Origin: Blastopirellula marina
GTDB taxonomy: Bacteria; Planctomycetota; Planctomycetia; Pirellulales; Pirellulaceae
DNA length: 64,000 bases
Reading direction: 5' to 3'
NCBI RefSeq assembly: GCF_002967765.1
Contig: NZ_PUHY01000001.1
Span: forward strand, 362,289-426,288
This document shows positions 1-10,100 of the stretch, piece by piece. The position numbers and the translations under genes are program-made. Positions within the stretch are counted from its first letter, which is position 1. Each line of letters starts with the position of its first letter. The notes under the pieces are model-generated. The model was not told where the DNA came from and ran no database searches. It worked only from the letters and a program-made list of their open reading frames with translations.

Positions 1-8
1 ATTCCCCG

Positions 9-1382
9 TCACACGACGAGAATCCCAAGCGATCCGAGCACAGCGTAGGTGATAAACAGCCCGTAAAGCACGCAAAGAATCAGCGACTTGCGGAATGTCA
101 ATTGACGGTTGTGCCACATAATAGCGAGTGTAATCCCGGTCAGCACGAACAAGCTGATACGCAGACCAACCAAACCAGCGATCGGTTCACCGTCTTGCGT
201 AAGCGAGACCGGTCCCCACCCCACCAGGTAGGAGTTAACCAGCAGCGGGACCGAAAGGCAGATGCAGATATCAAATATGTTCGAACCGAAGGCATTGGAG
301 ACCGCCCCTGAGTCATCACCACGCATGGCCGACCCAATCGAGAGGAATGTATCTGGTACACTCGAGGCCGCTGCGGCTAAGATCACCGCCACGAAGAACG
401 TCGGTACGCCCAGCGTATGAGCCGTGTCTCGGGTGACCTCGACCAGGAAGTAACACGCCCCGGCAGCGAGCGCGGTACTGATCACCAAAATCAAAGTTGC
501 CGTGATCCCGTTCAAGGGGATTTCGACGAAGCCGAAAAGAGCACCTGCGCCGTCTGGTACTTCTTCAACCTCCTCTTCGCCTTCAACTTCGCCGGATTTG
601 ATTTCGTCGCGGATCTTATCGACCAGTAAGGGATGAACCTTGTGGTCCTGCTTTGCCAGGTCGGAAACGACAGTAGCGGTGGCCGTCTCTAGTCCATTCG
701 CGTTCAAATAGTGAGCGATGTATTTCACCCGTTGGCGATAGATCATCGTGTCGCGGTACAGCTGCCCGATATAGAAGAAGTACATCAAGATCAATATGAC
801 TCCCATCCACCACTGCATGGCATCTTGGTACAGACAACCTAAGAGCACCAGTTCGCAGACAAGAAACCAAACCCCATCCCGCGCGAGAACTTCGTCCTCG
901 ACATCGATAGTCGGTCGTGATTTCCGGTAAGCAGCGATCGTCATTGTTACGATCGCGGGAATCAAAATCATGTTATAGACGGCACTTCCGGCGCACGTTG
1001 CAATCGTCGCTCCGAATCCCTCAGCGCCTGCCGCTTCCAGGGCAGTTGAGTTACTGGGATCGACCGAAGCGATCGCCAACACCACGAAGAAGATCCCACT
1101 GAAAAGCTCCGGCAAACTACTTGCTACGGCATCTAATGTCGCGCCGCGAACAGATCCGGGAACACCAAGTGTCGTTCCAACCCACTGAGCAGCGTCGGCA
1201 AACGGATCGCAGGCCTGCCAGATGACGATCGAAATTACGACCACCGCAAGCAATAAGAAAGGTAGCTCCCAGTTGATCAACCAAAATACGATTAGCAGTG
1301 TCGTCGCCAACGCGGCTACCGCCACTCCGTACCAGTCGCCCCCTTCATCATCTCCTTCATCCGCCACCACGTTTTCAGCCAT
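9..1382 (-). CDS. Ca2+/cation antiporter (CaCA, sodium/calcium exchanger family)
   Basis: A 457-aa integral membrane protein built from two halves of hydrophobic helices around a charged cytoplasmic loop (about residues 205-285, rich in Glu in its last part). Each half carries an alpha-repeat-like signature. The first holds ASSLPELFSG, followed by GSAVYNMILIP. The second holds SSVPDTFLS, followed by a run with GSNIFDI. These acidic P-E/P-D and G-S-N motifs are the ion-binding hallmarks of the CaCA superfamily, which exchanges cytoplasmic Ca2+ (or another cation) for Na+, K+ or H+ across the inner membrane. The first halves are slightly divergent (ASS rather than GTS before LPE). The start Met precedes a short acidic cytosolic tail. 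It stands alone on the minus strand, 351 bp downstream of the yebC-like gene, so co-transcription is uncertain. The exact counter-ion cannot be told from sequence. Confidence 0.85.
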   Translation of the reverse strand: MAENVVADEGDDEGGDWYGVAVAALATTLLIVFWLINWELPFLLLAVVVISIVIWQACDPFADAAQWVGTTLGVPGSVRGATLDAVASSLPELFSGIFFVVLAIASVDPSNSTALEAAGAEGFGATIATCAGSAVYNMILIPAIVTMTIAAYRKSRPTIDVEDEVLARDGVWFLVCELVLLGCLYQDAMQWWMGVILILMYFFYIGQLYRDTMIYRQRVKYIAHYLNANGLETATATVVSDLAKQDHKVHPLLVDKIRDEIKSGEVEGEEEVEEVPDGAGALFGFVEIPLNGITATLILVISTALAAGACYFLVEVTRDTAHTLGVPTFFVAVILAAAASSVPDTFLSIGSAMRGDDSGAVSNAFGSNIFDICICLSVPLLVNSYLVGWGPVSLTQDGEPIAGLVGLRISLFVLTGITLAIMWHNRQLTFRKSLILCVLYGLFITYAVLGSLGILVV

Positions 1383-1733
1383 ATCGTTGTCGTTTCTCGT
1401 ATAAGGAAGGCAGTACGTAGCCGTTTAATCCGTTGCGACGACAGTATAGGAGTGCACAAATGCCCCCGCAAGTGAGTGCTGTCGGTCGACCAGCCGAAGT
1501 AACAGAGGCCCATTTCGAGCGAGGGTCGATCGTTGTGTGAGGCCCCGAGCATTGAGCCTTGCTGCTTCATCGCCCTCTATCGTGGCGACATTCGTGAAAG
1601 AACTTTTCTTAAGAGTGGTCTCACCGGGACTTATTCGCAACGAGACCGGGGGACGAAGGTAAATTGCATAGAGGTGGCCGGCAAATGGTCTTGCTGGCCA
1701 CGAGCATTTTCCATTGTATCTAGCGATTCGCCG
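1383..1733. other. Intergenic stretch without a recognised gene
   Basis: This 351-bp gap lies between two minus-strand genes. Short open frames cross it on both strands but none has protein-like composition or a recognisable family. The only structure seen is the hairpin listed separately at its right end, close to the stop of the YebC-type gene. The remainder presumably holds the promoter of the antiporter gene, but no convincing -35/-10 pair was identified. Confidence 0.5.
1674..1701 (-). terminator. Candidate hairpin downstream of the YebC-type gene
   Basis: The arms GTGGCC (1674-1679) and GGCCAC (1696-1701) pair perfectly. After one G/T opposition they continue as GCAA/TTGC (1681-1684 / 1691-1694) around a 6-nt loop. 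It sits 33 bp beyond the YebC-type stop codon on the minus strand. No strong T-run follows directly on that strand, so it is a stable hairpin that may help termination or protect the 3' end rather than a textbook intrinsic terminator. Confidence 0.4.
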
Positions 1734-2468
1734 TTATTCTTCTTCGGGAAGCTGGGCGTTGTGATACACGTGCTGCACGTCTTCGCAATCGTGTAGCATG
1801 TCGAGAAACTTTTCGAATGCCCCGGCATCGTCCCCTGACAGTTCTGTATTGGACTGGGGCACAAATGCAATTTCCTGAACATCGAACTCCGTATCGGGAT
1901 TGAGTTCGAGTAACGCTTGCTTAGCCTTGAAGAAGTCGCCCGAGGCGGCAAATACGGTGAGTTGGCCATTCTCGTCTTCGACGTCGTCGACATTGACATC
2001 GGCCTCGAGCATGGCCTCTAAAATTTGATCTGAATCGTGGTCTCCCTGTTTAAAAGAGAAGACCGCCAGATGATCGAACAAGTGAGCGACCGACCCTGCC
2101 ATGCCTAATTTCGCCCCGCTCTTGTTAAAGCAATTGCGAACATCGGTAATGGTGCGATTCGGATTATCGGTCAAACAGTCGACAATTACCGAGGTTCCGC
2201 CTGGACCAAATCCCTCGTATCGCGACTCGGAGTAGTCCTCGCCGCCAGTTCCCCTGGCCTTTTCAATCGCCTTGTCGATCACGTGGGCCGGAACCTGCTC
2301 TCGCTTGGCCTTTTCTATCATGCTCTTGAGGCTCGGATTTGATTCCGGATCTGGCACGCCGTTTTTGGCGGCAACATACAGCATTTTGCCGTATTTCGAG
2401 TAGAGCTTGGACTTCTGAGCCGCCGTCTTGGCGATCGAATGCTTCCGGTTTTCGAAACTTCTTCCCAT
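1734..2468 (-). CDS. yebC: YebC/PmpR-family regulator
   Basis: A 244-aa cytoplasmic protein, the normal length for YebC. The N-terminus [20 protein letters not shown] is the characteristic opening, with the N-terminal helical domain ending near residue 75. The motif [21 protein letters not shown] stretch (here [20 protein letters not shown]) around residue 85 and the later GSVAHLF segment are family signatures. YebC proteins are DNA-associated regulators, and members have also been tied to relief of ribosome stalling at proline runs. Which role applies here cannot be told. The C-terminus ends in an acidic tail. It is a single gene flanked by 351 bp and 273 bp gaps. The start is fixed by the conserved N-terminus. 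Confidence 0.95.
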   Translation of the reverse strand: MGRSFENRKHSIAKTAAQKSKLYSKYGKMLYVAAKNGVPDPESNPSLKSMIEKAKREQVPAHVIDKAIEKARGTGGEDYSESRYEGFGPGGTSVIVDCLTDNPNRTITDVRNCFNKSGAKLGMAGSVAHLFDHLAVFSFKQGDHDSDQILEAMLEADVNVDDVEDENGQLTVFAASGDFFKAKQALLELNPDTEFDVQEIAFVPQSNTELSGDDAGAFEKFLDMLHDCEDVQHVYHNAQLPEEE

Positions 2469-2741
2469 GCGAGTGATCTACTAATTGTCTCAGGGGTGAT
2501 TAAGGAACTATCGCACTAGAAAGATATACGAGTTCTGGATTTAGAGCAATTACGATACCTCAGCCAACCGCAGCTAGCTATCCTCGTCAAAACTTCTTCA
2601 GCGGAAACTACGCGGAGGAGACTCACAACTGTTGAAGCGCATCCGTGACTTACTAAAAGCAGCGAAATCGACAAAACACCAGTGAGTCTGACACCGCGCA
2701 ACTGTTTTGACAGCAATGCCTTGCCGCGATATCCGCTGCCG

Positions 2742-5198
2742 TCAATCGAACAAGATCGACCGCATTAGGAGGTGAAAAGAAGCATGGGTCCAGCCGCGGT
2801 AGTAGGGTCGAAATCCAAAAAGATGGATGCAGCCCTTTCCCTGCTTAACTTTTGCCCATGCAATCTGCCCCTCGATGACCTCCGGTCGGTTCATGGTCCC
2901 TGATAACAAGACTCGGCGCGGTGCGTAGCTTAGCAACGCCTCAACATCGCACTCGATGTCCATACGCGCTTCCCGCTCCTTCGAGGTTGCAGCACGCCAT
3001 GCTTTAGAATGGGCGAACATGAACGCAATGGTATCCGGCAGGCCATCGGTGGTTTGATGATCTTGAACCACGCCACGTACCACACTGCCACTACAGCTGA
3101 AGTCGCGATTCTCTCGCTCAGCCGTTACATCCACCAACGGAATGCGTAGCAAGTCGATGACCCACGGACAGGCACTTTCCATCACGATCAATTTACCGCC
3201 GTCCTTGACAAACTCTTCAATCGCAAGTGCACCTGTGACGTCGAGACCTCCGGTAAGATTTCCCTGAACCGATCCTTCACGCCGACCATGCTCGACGCTG
3301 GTCGGTGAAACATCTGGGATCAAAATGACGTCAAACTCCTCTTTAAGATTCCCTGCCTTTACCGTTGAATTCCGGACCCGTCTATAGGGCATCTCGAGGT
3401 ATTCGAGTGTCCAACGCAGCCAACCTTCATCCATGCTCGCCGACCACGGTGCATAAACTCCCACACGCGGAAGCGACTTCGTCATCTCCTCATTTAGCTT
3501 GACTTGCTGTTCTTCCGCAGATTGTTCCGAGACAGATGTCTGATATGCTTCGGCCCTGGCAAGCTTGCGATTGAAACTAATCCATTGCCTAGTATCACGA
3601 AAGGATCGCGTATCGGCACGTTCACTATTGGAAAATGCCTTAGGCAATTGCTTGGAATCGAGCAGTTTGATTTCACCTTTCAGCTCCCCGACCACTTCCA
3701 CAACACGTAACCCAAACAGGGCAGCTAAGGACCATCCCGAGACGTCATATGCGGTTTCGCCATCGGGGAACTCCTTGAGTTCAAATAGATCGTTTACCAA
3801 ATTCGATTGGGGTTGTCGGCACGAGACAACAAGCGTTCCTCGGGAGTACGTACGCTCGTCAGCCTTGATCTCGGACCTGCTTTCGTGAACTTCGATACCA
3901 AGTTGCTGAAGTAGATTAACCAAGCGTACGACAGCGCCGATATCTTCGTTATCAACCGTGATCAGCCAAGCTTGACGCTTGGAATCTTCGTCGATCGCCG
4001 ATGCCTTCCTTGCCGCGGTCATCTTATTTTTTAGCCATAACTTCGGCTCTCGACTGATCGTCCCGAAAAGGGATTTTGCGAATGCCAGTTCATACCGAAT
4101 GATGTCAGCTTGTCGCCACCAACCACCTTTCCAAGGGGCGATGAACTGATTCGACGAACGATACTCTTTCCGACCGAGCGGATCACTTAGTTCGCGCTGC
4201 TCAAGGTAGATCGGGGAGGCAAAGTTCGCGGAAGCGGCCTCCGTCAAAATACCAATAATGTTCTGACGTGCCGGAACTGAACGATTCCCACCATTCCACC
4301 AATTGTCGTAAGACACACCGGTAACGATGCCCGTGCAGTCTTCGGTCGTCATATCCATGACGGCGCGAGATCCAATCGCATTGATGCCTGCGACGATCAG
4401 AGGATCGATATTCTCGTTTAATGGATCACGATAAGGAGGAACGAAGAACCGATCACCATTTTGTCCTTGCTGATGAACATCCCACATAATCTGCGGATAC
4501 CATTGCTGATACATCAGCTTCGAAAGTAACTGGGCCTCCACTTGCGTGAGAGCGAAGAAGTCACGGTTGTTGTCATGACCGGTATACTTCTGATAAAGCT
4601 CTGGCAGGCTCGAACTCTCGTACGGCTTTTCAAGATTCTTTTCATACCACTGGGCAACGTGATCAACACCGTCGGGATTCAGCGATGGCAATAATATCAC
4701 GATCGCCTCGTCTCGCATTGTGCTCCAAGGAGCTTCCTCGGACGTTGCCAGAAGCCAGGCCAACTCCATTCCCATTTCCGTGGCGGCAACTTCAGTCGAG
4801 TGCATCGACGGTGTGATGAAGAGCACCACTTTGCCATCCTCAACTGCTCGCTGAAGTTCTTCTTCCGACTTGCCGCGCGGATCAGCGATCGTCCGAGATG
4901 CGGCTTGAATCGCCTCGATGTTTTTTAGGTTCTCTGGTGAGGAAATGATTGAGATCAAGAAATCACGTCCCTCAGTGGTTTCTCCGACTCGCTGCAACTC
5001 AACCGTCGAACACTGTTCAGCGAGGTGAGTGTAATAGCCTTGGACCGTGTTCCAATCGACCAGGCAGAAGTCGGCACCTAGCGACCGCTTAAGATACGCT
5101 TCCGGGCGAAACTCACTGGCGTTAGGCTCGGCCCCAAAACAGATATTGCCGAAGAAGCATAGCAGCAGCCATATCGAAATTCGTGAAGTCCGTATCAT
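2742..5198 (-). CDS. Secreted M14-family zinc carboxypeptidase
   Basis: An 818-aa protein that begins with a Sec signal peptide (residues 1-23, a hydrophobic core ending FGA). The M14 catalytic domain follows. Its zinc ligands are visible as H133-x-x-E136 (PSMHSTE) and H242 (WDVHQQG). The conserved PSLNPDG segment (about 171-177) and an Arg-containing GHDNNRDFF segment match the substrate-binding region. The general-base Glu is probable in the ILTEAAS segment near residue 320. The remaining ~400 residues have a Rossmann/amidotransferase-like feel (a segment with VGVYAPW and DVILIPDV) common in large bacterial M14 proteins. It should hydrolyse C-terminal residues of peptides outside the cytoplasm. 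A Shine-Dalgarno-like AAGGAGG sits further upstream in the minus-strand leader. It stands alone, with no operon partner. Confidence 0.88.
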   Translation of the reverse strand: MIRTSRISIWLLLCFFGNICFGAEPNASEFRPEAYLKRSLGADFCLVDWNTVQGYYTHLAEQCSTVELQRVGETTEGRDFLISIISSPENLKNIEAIQAASRTIADPRGKSEEELQRAVEDGKVVLFITPSMHSTEVAATEMGMELAWLLATSEEAPWSTMRDEAIVILLPSLNPDGVDHVAQWYEKNLEKPYESSSLPELYQKYTGHDNNRDFFALTQVEAQLLSKLMYQQWYPQIMWDVHQQGQNGDRFFVPPYRDPLNENIDPLIVAGINAIGSRAVMDMTTEDCTGIVTGVSYDNWWNGGNRSVPARQNIIGILTEAASANFASPIYLEQRELSDPLGRKEYRSSNQFIAPWKGGWWRQADIIRYELAFAKSLFGTISREPKLWLKNKMTAARKASAIDEDSKRQAWLITVDNEDIGAVVRLVNLLQQLGIEVHESRSEIKADERTYSRGTLVVSCRQPQSNLVNDLFELKEFPDGETAYDVSGWSLAALFGLRVVEVVGELKGEIKLLDSKQLPKAFSNSERADTRSFRDTRQWISFNRKLARAEAYQTSVSEQSAEEQQVKLNEEMTKSLPRVGVYAPWSASMDEGWLRWTLEYLEMPYRRVRNSTVKAGNLKEEFDVILIPDVSPTSVEHGRREGSVQGNLTGGLDVTGALAIEEFVKDGGKLIVMESACPWVIDLLRIPLVDVTAERENRDFSCSGSVVRGVVQDHQTTDGLPDTIAFMFAHSKAWRAATSKEREARMDIECDVEALLSYAPRRVLLSGTMNRPEVIEGQIAWAKVKQGKGCIHLFGFRPYYRGWTHASFHLLMRSILFD

Positions 5199-5669
5199 TT
5201 AGTATTCAATTCAAGGAGGATTAATTGGCGGGATTCAAAATGGGGATTCATCGGGTCTGTTGCCACGAGCTATCGTAACAACCGATGCAAACGCCCAAAC
5301 TGGTTTTGCAAACCATGGAATCTGCTTTGCAAAAAATGACAGTCTTCTTCGCTTGTGTTCGGTCTAAGTTCCACACAGCGAAGCGTTGGCAACCCTCATT
5401 GAGATATCACCACCCGAAAGGACAGTCCCATCCACCACCTCGACGGAGGGGGCGATTTGTCTGTTATTCCAAGTGGGCACTTGCTATATTAGTAGACCTG
5501 TCTTTCATCATCACCGTTCAGCGATGCAGGTTTCCAAGACCAGCTGAGTTGGATCTTGCCCGAGTCAAATTGTTCGTTGGCTACCTACCAATCCTTCGAA
5601 CGACGCCCCATCCATAACTTCCTCCCTGTGTCCGTTTTCCATCTTCTTCCATTTCGTGATGGGAGTTCC
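5199..5669. other. Divergent intergenic region between the M14 gene and the DUF1592 gene
   Basis: This 471-bp region separates two divergently transcribed genes and should hold both promoters. A plus-strand open frame crosses most of it (5285-5617) but its translation is rich in Pro/Arg/His without any domain, and it runs into the DUF1592 gene in another frame. I see no RNA gene and no strong operator-like palindrome. Confidence 0.45.
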
Positions 5670-8618
5670 ATGACGTTCGTGTCTCCTGCTCAAATTTTCC
5701 TGGTTTGGTTTGTATTGGTCGCTTTATTCGCGAGTCCTGCGGCCCGCGCTGAATCCACCTCTGAAGATCAACTTAAGCAAACGTTCGAGAAGACGGTTCA
5801 ACCGTTCTTGAAGACGCATTGCGTTGCTTGTCATGACCAGGATGCTCCAGAGGCTGAGCTCGACCTGAGTCTCTTCTCGACCGTCGACTCCGTGGCAAAT
5901 GACCATCAACGATGGGAACTGGTTCTTGATCGCCTGACAGCTGGCGATATGCCACCCGAAGATTTCGATGCTCAGCCTTCTCCACAACAGCGAAGAGAAA
6001 TGATCACGTGGATCAAATCGGTCCGCGCTCACGAAGGAGAAAAGAATGCGGGTGATCCCGGATCGGTACCAGTTCGCCGATTAAGCAACGCAGAATACAA
6101 CTATACGATCCGAGATTTGACCGGCGTCGATATACGCCCCACCAAAGACTTTCCGGTCGATCCCGCCAACGAAGCAGGCTTTGATAACTCGGCGACTTCG
6201 CTCAGTACCTCCCCTGCTCTGGTGAAGAAATATCTAGACGCTGCTCGCCACGTCGCCGATCATCTCGCGTTGACGCCCAGCGGATTCGTGTTCGCGCCGC
6301 ACCCGGTGATCGCTCACACCGATCGAGACAAGTTTTGCATTAACCGGATTGTTGATTTCTATAAAGACCAGCCGACCGATTACGCTCCTTACTTTCTTGC
6401 TGCGTGGCAGCTCAAGAATTCCGATCAGGCAGAGAGGTCGCTCGAGCAGATTGCAAGTGACGGTAACCTAAGCGCGAAGTACTTAAAAACAGTCTGGGAT
6501 GAATTGAATCGCGAAGTTGATCCCGTCGGTCCGATCGCGGCGTTACAGATCATTTGGCAGTCAATTCCTCAAAATGCATCTCTCGATGACGCCCAGGCGA
6601 CTTGTGACCAAATGGAAGCGTTCGTCAAGGATCTTCGCCCCAAGTTCAAGCCTGAAGTTGAAAATCTGACATCCCCCAAAATCTCCCCAGGGTCACAGCC
6701 GCTCGTCATTTGGAAGAATCAACAGATGGCGATCAACCACACGAAATATGCTCCGTTTAGTGCTCGTCAATTGACCGAGTGGAATTTGCCCGCCAGTTCT
6801 CCGGCCATCGAGGCGATGAAGGTTCCAGAGTCGCTTGACGGTCGAGAAAAGCATGAAGCGGAGTGCCAGCGTTTCTGTGAAGTGTTTCCCGATGCCTTCT
6901 ACGTATCTGAGCGAGGTCGCGTCTTTCAAAATGAAGCCTCACGTGGACGCCTTTTAAGCGCTGGCTTTCACAATCAGCAAGGGTATTTCCGCGACGACAC
7001 GCCACTATACGAAATGATCCTCGACGAAGCTGGGCAAACAAAACTTGATCAGTTATGGCACGAATTTAATTTGATTGCCGATGCGCCACAGCGTCAGTAT
7101 CGAGCGTTTCTTTGGTACGAGCGTGCCGAGTCGAGTTTCATGCGAGACGAAGTCTTCGATCACCACCGATCCGAAGACAAAGATTCGATAACCAATGAAA
7201 AGATGGATGCTCTCGAGGCACTATATCTTGAAAAGGCATTGCGGGAAGGTGCCGATAAAACAGCGGAGAAGGCAATCGTCGATTACTTCGCCGCGATGCA
7301 GTCAACCTTCCGAGAGCTTGAAGTCGCCGCGGAAGAGGCCCACCCCAGCCATCTCGCTGCACTACATGTGTTCGCCGAACAGGCGTTTCGTCACCCTTTG
7401 ACGCCGACTGAAAAACAGGATCTCAATGCCTTTTACCAGTACCTTCGTGAAGAAGAACAACTTAGCCATGAAGATGCAATACGCGACTATGTGGTTAGCG
7501 TACTGATGTCGCCCCAGTTCTTCTTTCATCTCGGTTCTCCGGCCAAAGTTTCTTCGACGCCAGTCCCTTTAGATGATGTTGCGTTGGCCAATCGCTTGAG
7601 CTACTTCCTCTGGTCGAGCATGCCAGACGAGGAATTGATGAACCTGGCAAAGCGGGGCGAACTACACAAACCATTCGTTCTATCCGCACAAGTTCGCCGC
7701 ATGGTAAGTGACCCGAAGATTCGAGGTCTGGCCGTCGAATTCGGGGGGAACTGGCTCGATTTCCGCAGGTTCGAGGAACACAACGCGGTCGACCGAACAC
7801 GGTTTCCCTCGTTCGATAACGATCTTCGGCGAGCCATGTTTGAGGAGCCCATACGTTTCTTCACGGACGTCGCCATGCGGGACGGATCTGTGCTTGAATT
7901 CCTTTTCGGAGAGCATACATTCGTCAACGAGCCGCTCGCCAAGCATTACGGGATACCGGTTCCCGCGAAATCGGAGCGGGACGCCGATGGATGGTTTCGT
8001 GTTGACGATGCCGTTCAATATGGTCGAGGCGGAATTTTGCCAATGTCGGTCTTTCTAACCAAGAACGCTCCCGGTCTCAGAACGAGTCCCGTAAAGCGAG
8101 GCTACTGGGTGGTCAAACGTGTCCTGGGCGAACACATTCCGGCCCCACCAGCGGATGTTCCCGAACTTCCGGCCGACGAGTCGAAGAGTGAATTGTCACT
8201 GCGAGACGCTCTCGCGAAACACCGCGAGATTGCCAGTTGTGCCGGCTGTCACCAACGATTTGATTCGCTTGGCCTGGTATTCGAGGGATATGGTCCCGTC
8301 GGCGAGCGTCGAACGGAAGACTTGGGTGGCCGCGCCGTCGATACCAATGCAGATTTCCCAGACGGCCAAAATGGCGATGGTTTAGGCGGGCTCACAAAAT
8401 ACATCCGCGAGAGTCGCCAGGACGACTTCATCGACAATCTCAATCGAAAGCTCCTGGCGTATGCCTTAGGCCGCACGCTCCAGCTTTCTGATGAGAAACT
8501 ATTACGCGAGATGCATACAAACATCTCCAAGAAAGACTATCGCTTCTCGGCCATGCTTGAAACGATTGTTACGAGTCCTCAATTTCTCAACCAGCGCGGC
8601 GCCGCCGCTTCCAACTAA
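5670..8618 (+). CDS. DUF1592-family planctomycete cytochrome-like protein
   Basis: A 982-aa exported protein of the multi-domain planctomycete family. The start at 5670 is chosen because it opens directly into a Sec signal peptide (residues 1-27, ending AARA); the longer open frame from 5556 would bury it. An N-terminal c-type haem motif C51-x-x-C54-H55 (CVACH) marks the PSCyt1-like domain. DUF1587 follows (VRRLSNAEYNYTIRDL, about 135-200). DUF1595 and DUF1592 lie near 590-690 (SPQFFFHL, LANRLSYFLWSSMPD), then DUF1588 (GRGGILPMSVFLT, about 790) and DUF1585. A second CxxCH motif is at 857-861. These proteins are thought to be periplasmic haem proteins, but no reaction is established. It is followed after 15 bp by a DUF1552 gene, the usual partner. 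Confidence 0.92.
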   Translation: MTFVSPAQIFLVWFVLVALFASPAARAESTSEDQLKQTFEKTVQPFLKTHCVACHDQDAPEAELDLSLFSTVDSVANDHQRWELVLDRLTAGDMPPEDFDAQPSPQQRREMITWIKSVRAHEGEKNAGDPGSVPVRRLSNAEYNYTIRDLTGVDIRPTKDFPVDPANEAGFDNSATSLSTSPALVKKYLDAARHVADHLALTPSGFVFAPHPVIAHTDRDKFCINRIVDFYKDQPTDYAPYFLAAWQLKNSDQAERSLEQIASDGNLSAKYLKTVWDELNREVDPVGPIAALQIIWQSIPQNASLDDAQATCDQMEAFVKDLRPKFKPEVENLTSPKISPGSQPLVIWKNQQMAINHTKYAPFSARQLTEWNLPASSPAIEAMKVPESLDGREKHEAECQRFCEVFPDAFYVSERGRVFQNEASRGRLLSAGFHNQQGYFRDDTPLYEMILDEAGQTKLDQLWHEFNLIADAPQRQYRAFLWYERAESSFMRDEVFDHHRSEDKDSITNEKMDALEALYLEKALREGADKTAEKAIVDYFAAMQSTFRELEVAAEEAHPSHLAALHVFAEQAFRHPLTPTEKQDLNAFYQYLREEEQLSHEDAIRDYVVSVLMSPQFFFHLGSPAKVSSTPVPLDDVALANRLSYFLWSSMPDEELMNLAKRGELHKPFVLSAQVRRMVSDPKIRGLAVEFGGNWLDFRRFEEHNAVDRTRFPSFDNDLRRAMFEEPIRFFTDVAMRDGSVLEFLFGEHTFVNEPLAKHYGIPVPAKSERDADGWFRVDDAVQYGRGGILPMSVFLTKNAPGLRTSPVKRGYWVVKRVLGEHIPAPPADVPELPADESKSELSLRDALAKHREIASCAGCHQRFDSLGLVFEGYGPVGERRTEDLGGRAVDTNADFPDGQNGDGLGGLTKYIRESRQDDFIDNLNRKLLAYALGRTLQLSDEKLLREMHTNISKKDYRFSAMLETIVTSPQFLNQRGAAASN

Positions 8619-8633
8619 AAGGTACATACGACC

Positions 8634-9971
8634 ATGTCTGCCATCGAAAAGTCAGATCTCTCTCGTCGAATGTTTCTTCGTGGTGCCGGTGTAGCAATGG
8701 CCTTGCCGTGGCTTGAATCGGTTTCGGTCTGGGGAAGCGAGGCGAAACCCGAGGCCAACGATATTCCTGCTGCGCCAAAGCGATTTGCCGCTCTATTTAT
8801 GGGCTGCGGTGTAAACCCCGATCATTGGTGGGCCAACGGGGAAGGCGATCAGATGGAGTTGGGCAAGAGCCTCGAGCCGTTGAATGATCTTAAAACAAAA
8901 CTCAATGTCATCCACGGCCTATTTAACAAGTCTGCCACCGGCGTTGGCATTCACCCGGGACAAACGGGAAATATCCTCTCCGGTGCTGCGCTTCAAAAGG
9001 GCGCCGAACTGCGCGGTGGGATCAGTATGGACCAAGTGATCGCTGAGCACTTCCGCGACCAGACCGAACAATCGAGCATGGTGCTAGGCTGCGAACAACC
9101 GGTGACCGGCTACCATGAAACCAATTTCTCGATGGCGTACAGTTCGCATATTTCGTGGCAGAATGCGACCTCTCCGGTTCCGATGGAAGCCTATCCCTCG
9201 TTAGCATTCGACAACCTCTTCAATAACCAAGGCAATCGACGTAATCAGAGTGTGCTTGATCGGGTTCGCGAAGAAGTCTCTTCCCTTAATGGGCAAGTCA
9301 GCGCGGCCGACCGCGGGCGTCTCGATGAATATCTAACGAGTGTCCGAGAGGTCGAGAAACGCATTCAAGCTTCTCGCAGCCATAAAGAAAAAGCGGATGA
9401 ACGAGCTAAGCACCAGAACAAACCGGTCGTAACCATGAAGCGGCCTGACGACGGTCTCCCCGAAGACATTCGCGAACACATGCGGTTGATGTGCGACATC
9501 ATTGCTATCGGCTTCCAAACCGACAAGACCCGTGTCGCCACGTTGTTAATGTGCCGCGATATTTCTGGAATGTTCTATCCATTCCTTGGTGTGAGAACTG
9601 CCCACCATGGCGCTTCCCACGACGATCGTTCCGACTCCTACCACAAGATCACGCAATACTATGTTAGTCAGTACGCCTATCTGGCTAAGAAACTCGACGG
9701 CATGAAGGAAGGGGAACGAAGCGTGCTCGACAATTCATGTCTCATGTTTGTCAACAGTATGTGGTCAGGCAGCGCGCACGATTCGAGTAAGGTTCCTCTG
9801 CTGCTCGCTGGCGGTTTGGGGGATACGCTTAAGACGGGTCGTTCGCTTGACTTTGTTGAGAAGGATGATGCCGACCGTAAGCTTTGCAGCCTTTATCTTG
9901 GCATCATGAATCGAATGGGCGTTCATCAAACTCACTTCGGCGATGCCGACACACAGCTAGCGGGTTTGTAA
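8634..9971 (+). CDS. DUF1552-family Tat-exported protein
   Basis: A 445-aa protein with a Tat signal at the N-terminus: SRRMFLRGAG (about residues 10-19) followed by a hydrophobic stretch. The rest matches the DUF1552 family, with the FAALFMGCGVNPDHWW opening, an HPGQTGNILSG segment and the conserved block near FYPFLGVRTAHHGASHDD about two thirds along. DUF1552 proteins are almost always encoded next to DUF1592 proteins, as here (15-bp gap), and the two probably act together outside the cytoplasm. Members are distantly related to DUF1501/sulfatase-like folds, so a hydrolytic role is possible but unproven. The start is supported by the signal peptide position. Confidence 0.93.
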   Translation: MSAIEKSDLSRRMFLRGAGVAMALPWLESVSVWGSEAKPEANDIPAAPKRFAALFMGCGVNPDHWWANGEGDQMELGKSLEPLNDLKTKLNVIHGLFNKSATGVGIHPGQTGNILSGAALQKGAELRGGISMDQVIAEHFRDQTEQSSMVLGCEQPVTGYHETNFSMAYSSHISWQNATSPVPMEAYPSLAFDNLFNNQGNRRNQSVLDRVREEVSSLNGQVSAADRGRLDEYLTSVREVEKRIQASRSHKEKADERAKHQNKPVVTMKRPDDGLPEDIREHMRLMCDIIAIGFQTDKTRVATLLMCRDISGMFYPFLGVRTAHHGASHDDRSDSYHKITQYYVSQYAYLAKKLDGMKEGERSVLDNSCLMFVNSMWSGSAHDSSKVPLLLAGGLGDTLKTGRSLDFVEKDDADRKLCSLYLGIMNRMGVHQTHFGDADTQLAGL

Positions 9972-10100
9972 GTCGCTTGAGCTAACAATAGCAATCGATG
10001 GAAAGCGAAAGCATGGTTGCCAACGGGGGCCTGCTATCCCATACAATGGGGATGCGTAACGTTCGTATCTCATCCCCATCGACAGGCAAACTTCTTTCCG

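Noticed and set aside
5285..5617. Plus-strand open frame of 110 codons upstream of the DUF1592 gene
   Set aside because: Rich in Pro, Arg and His without a domain or Shine-Dalgarno, and its end overlaps the extended frame of the next gene. Treated as chance.
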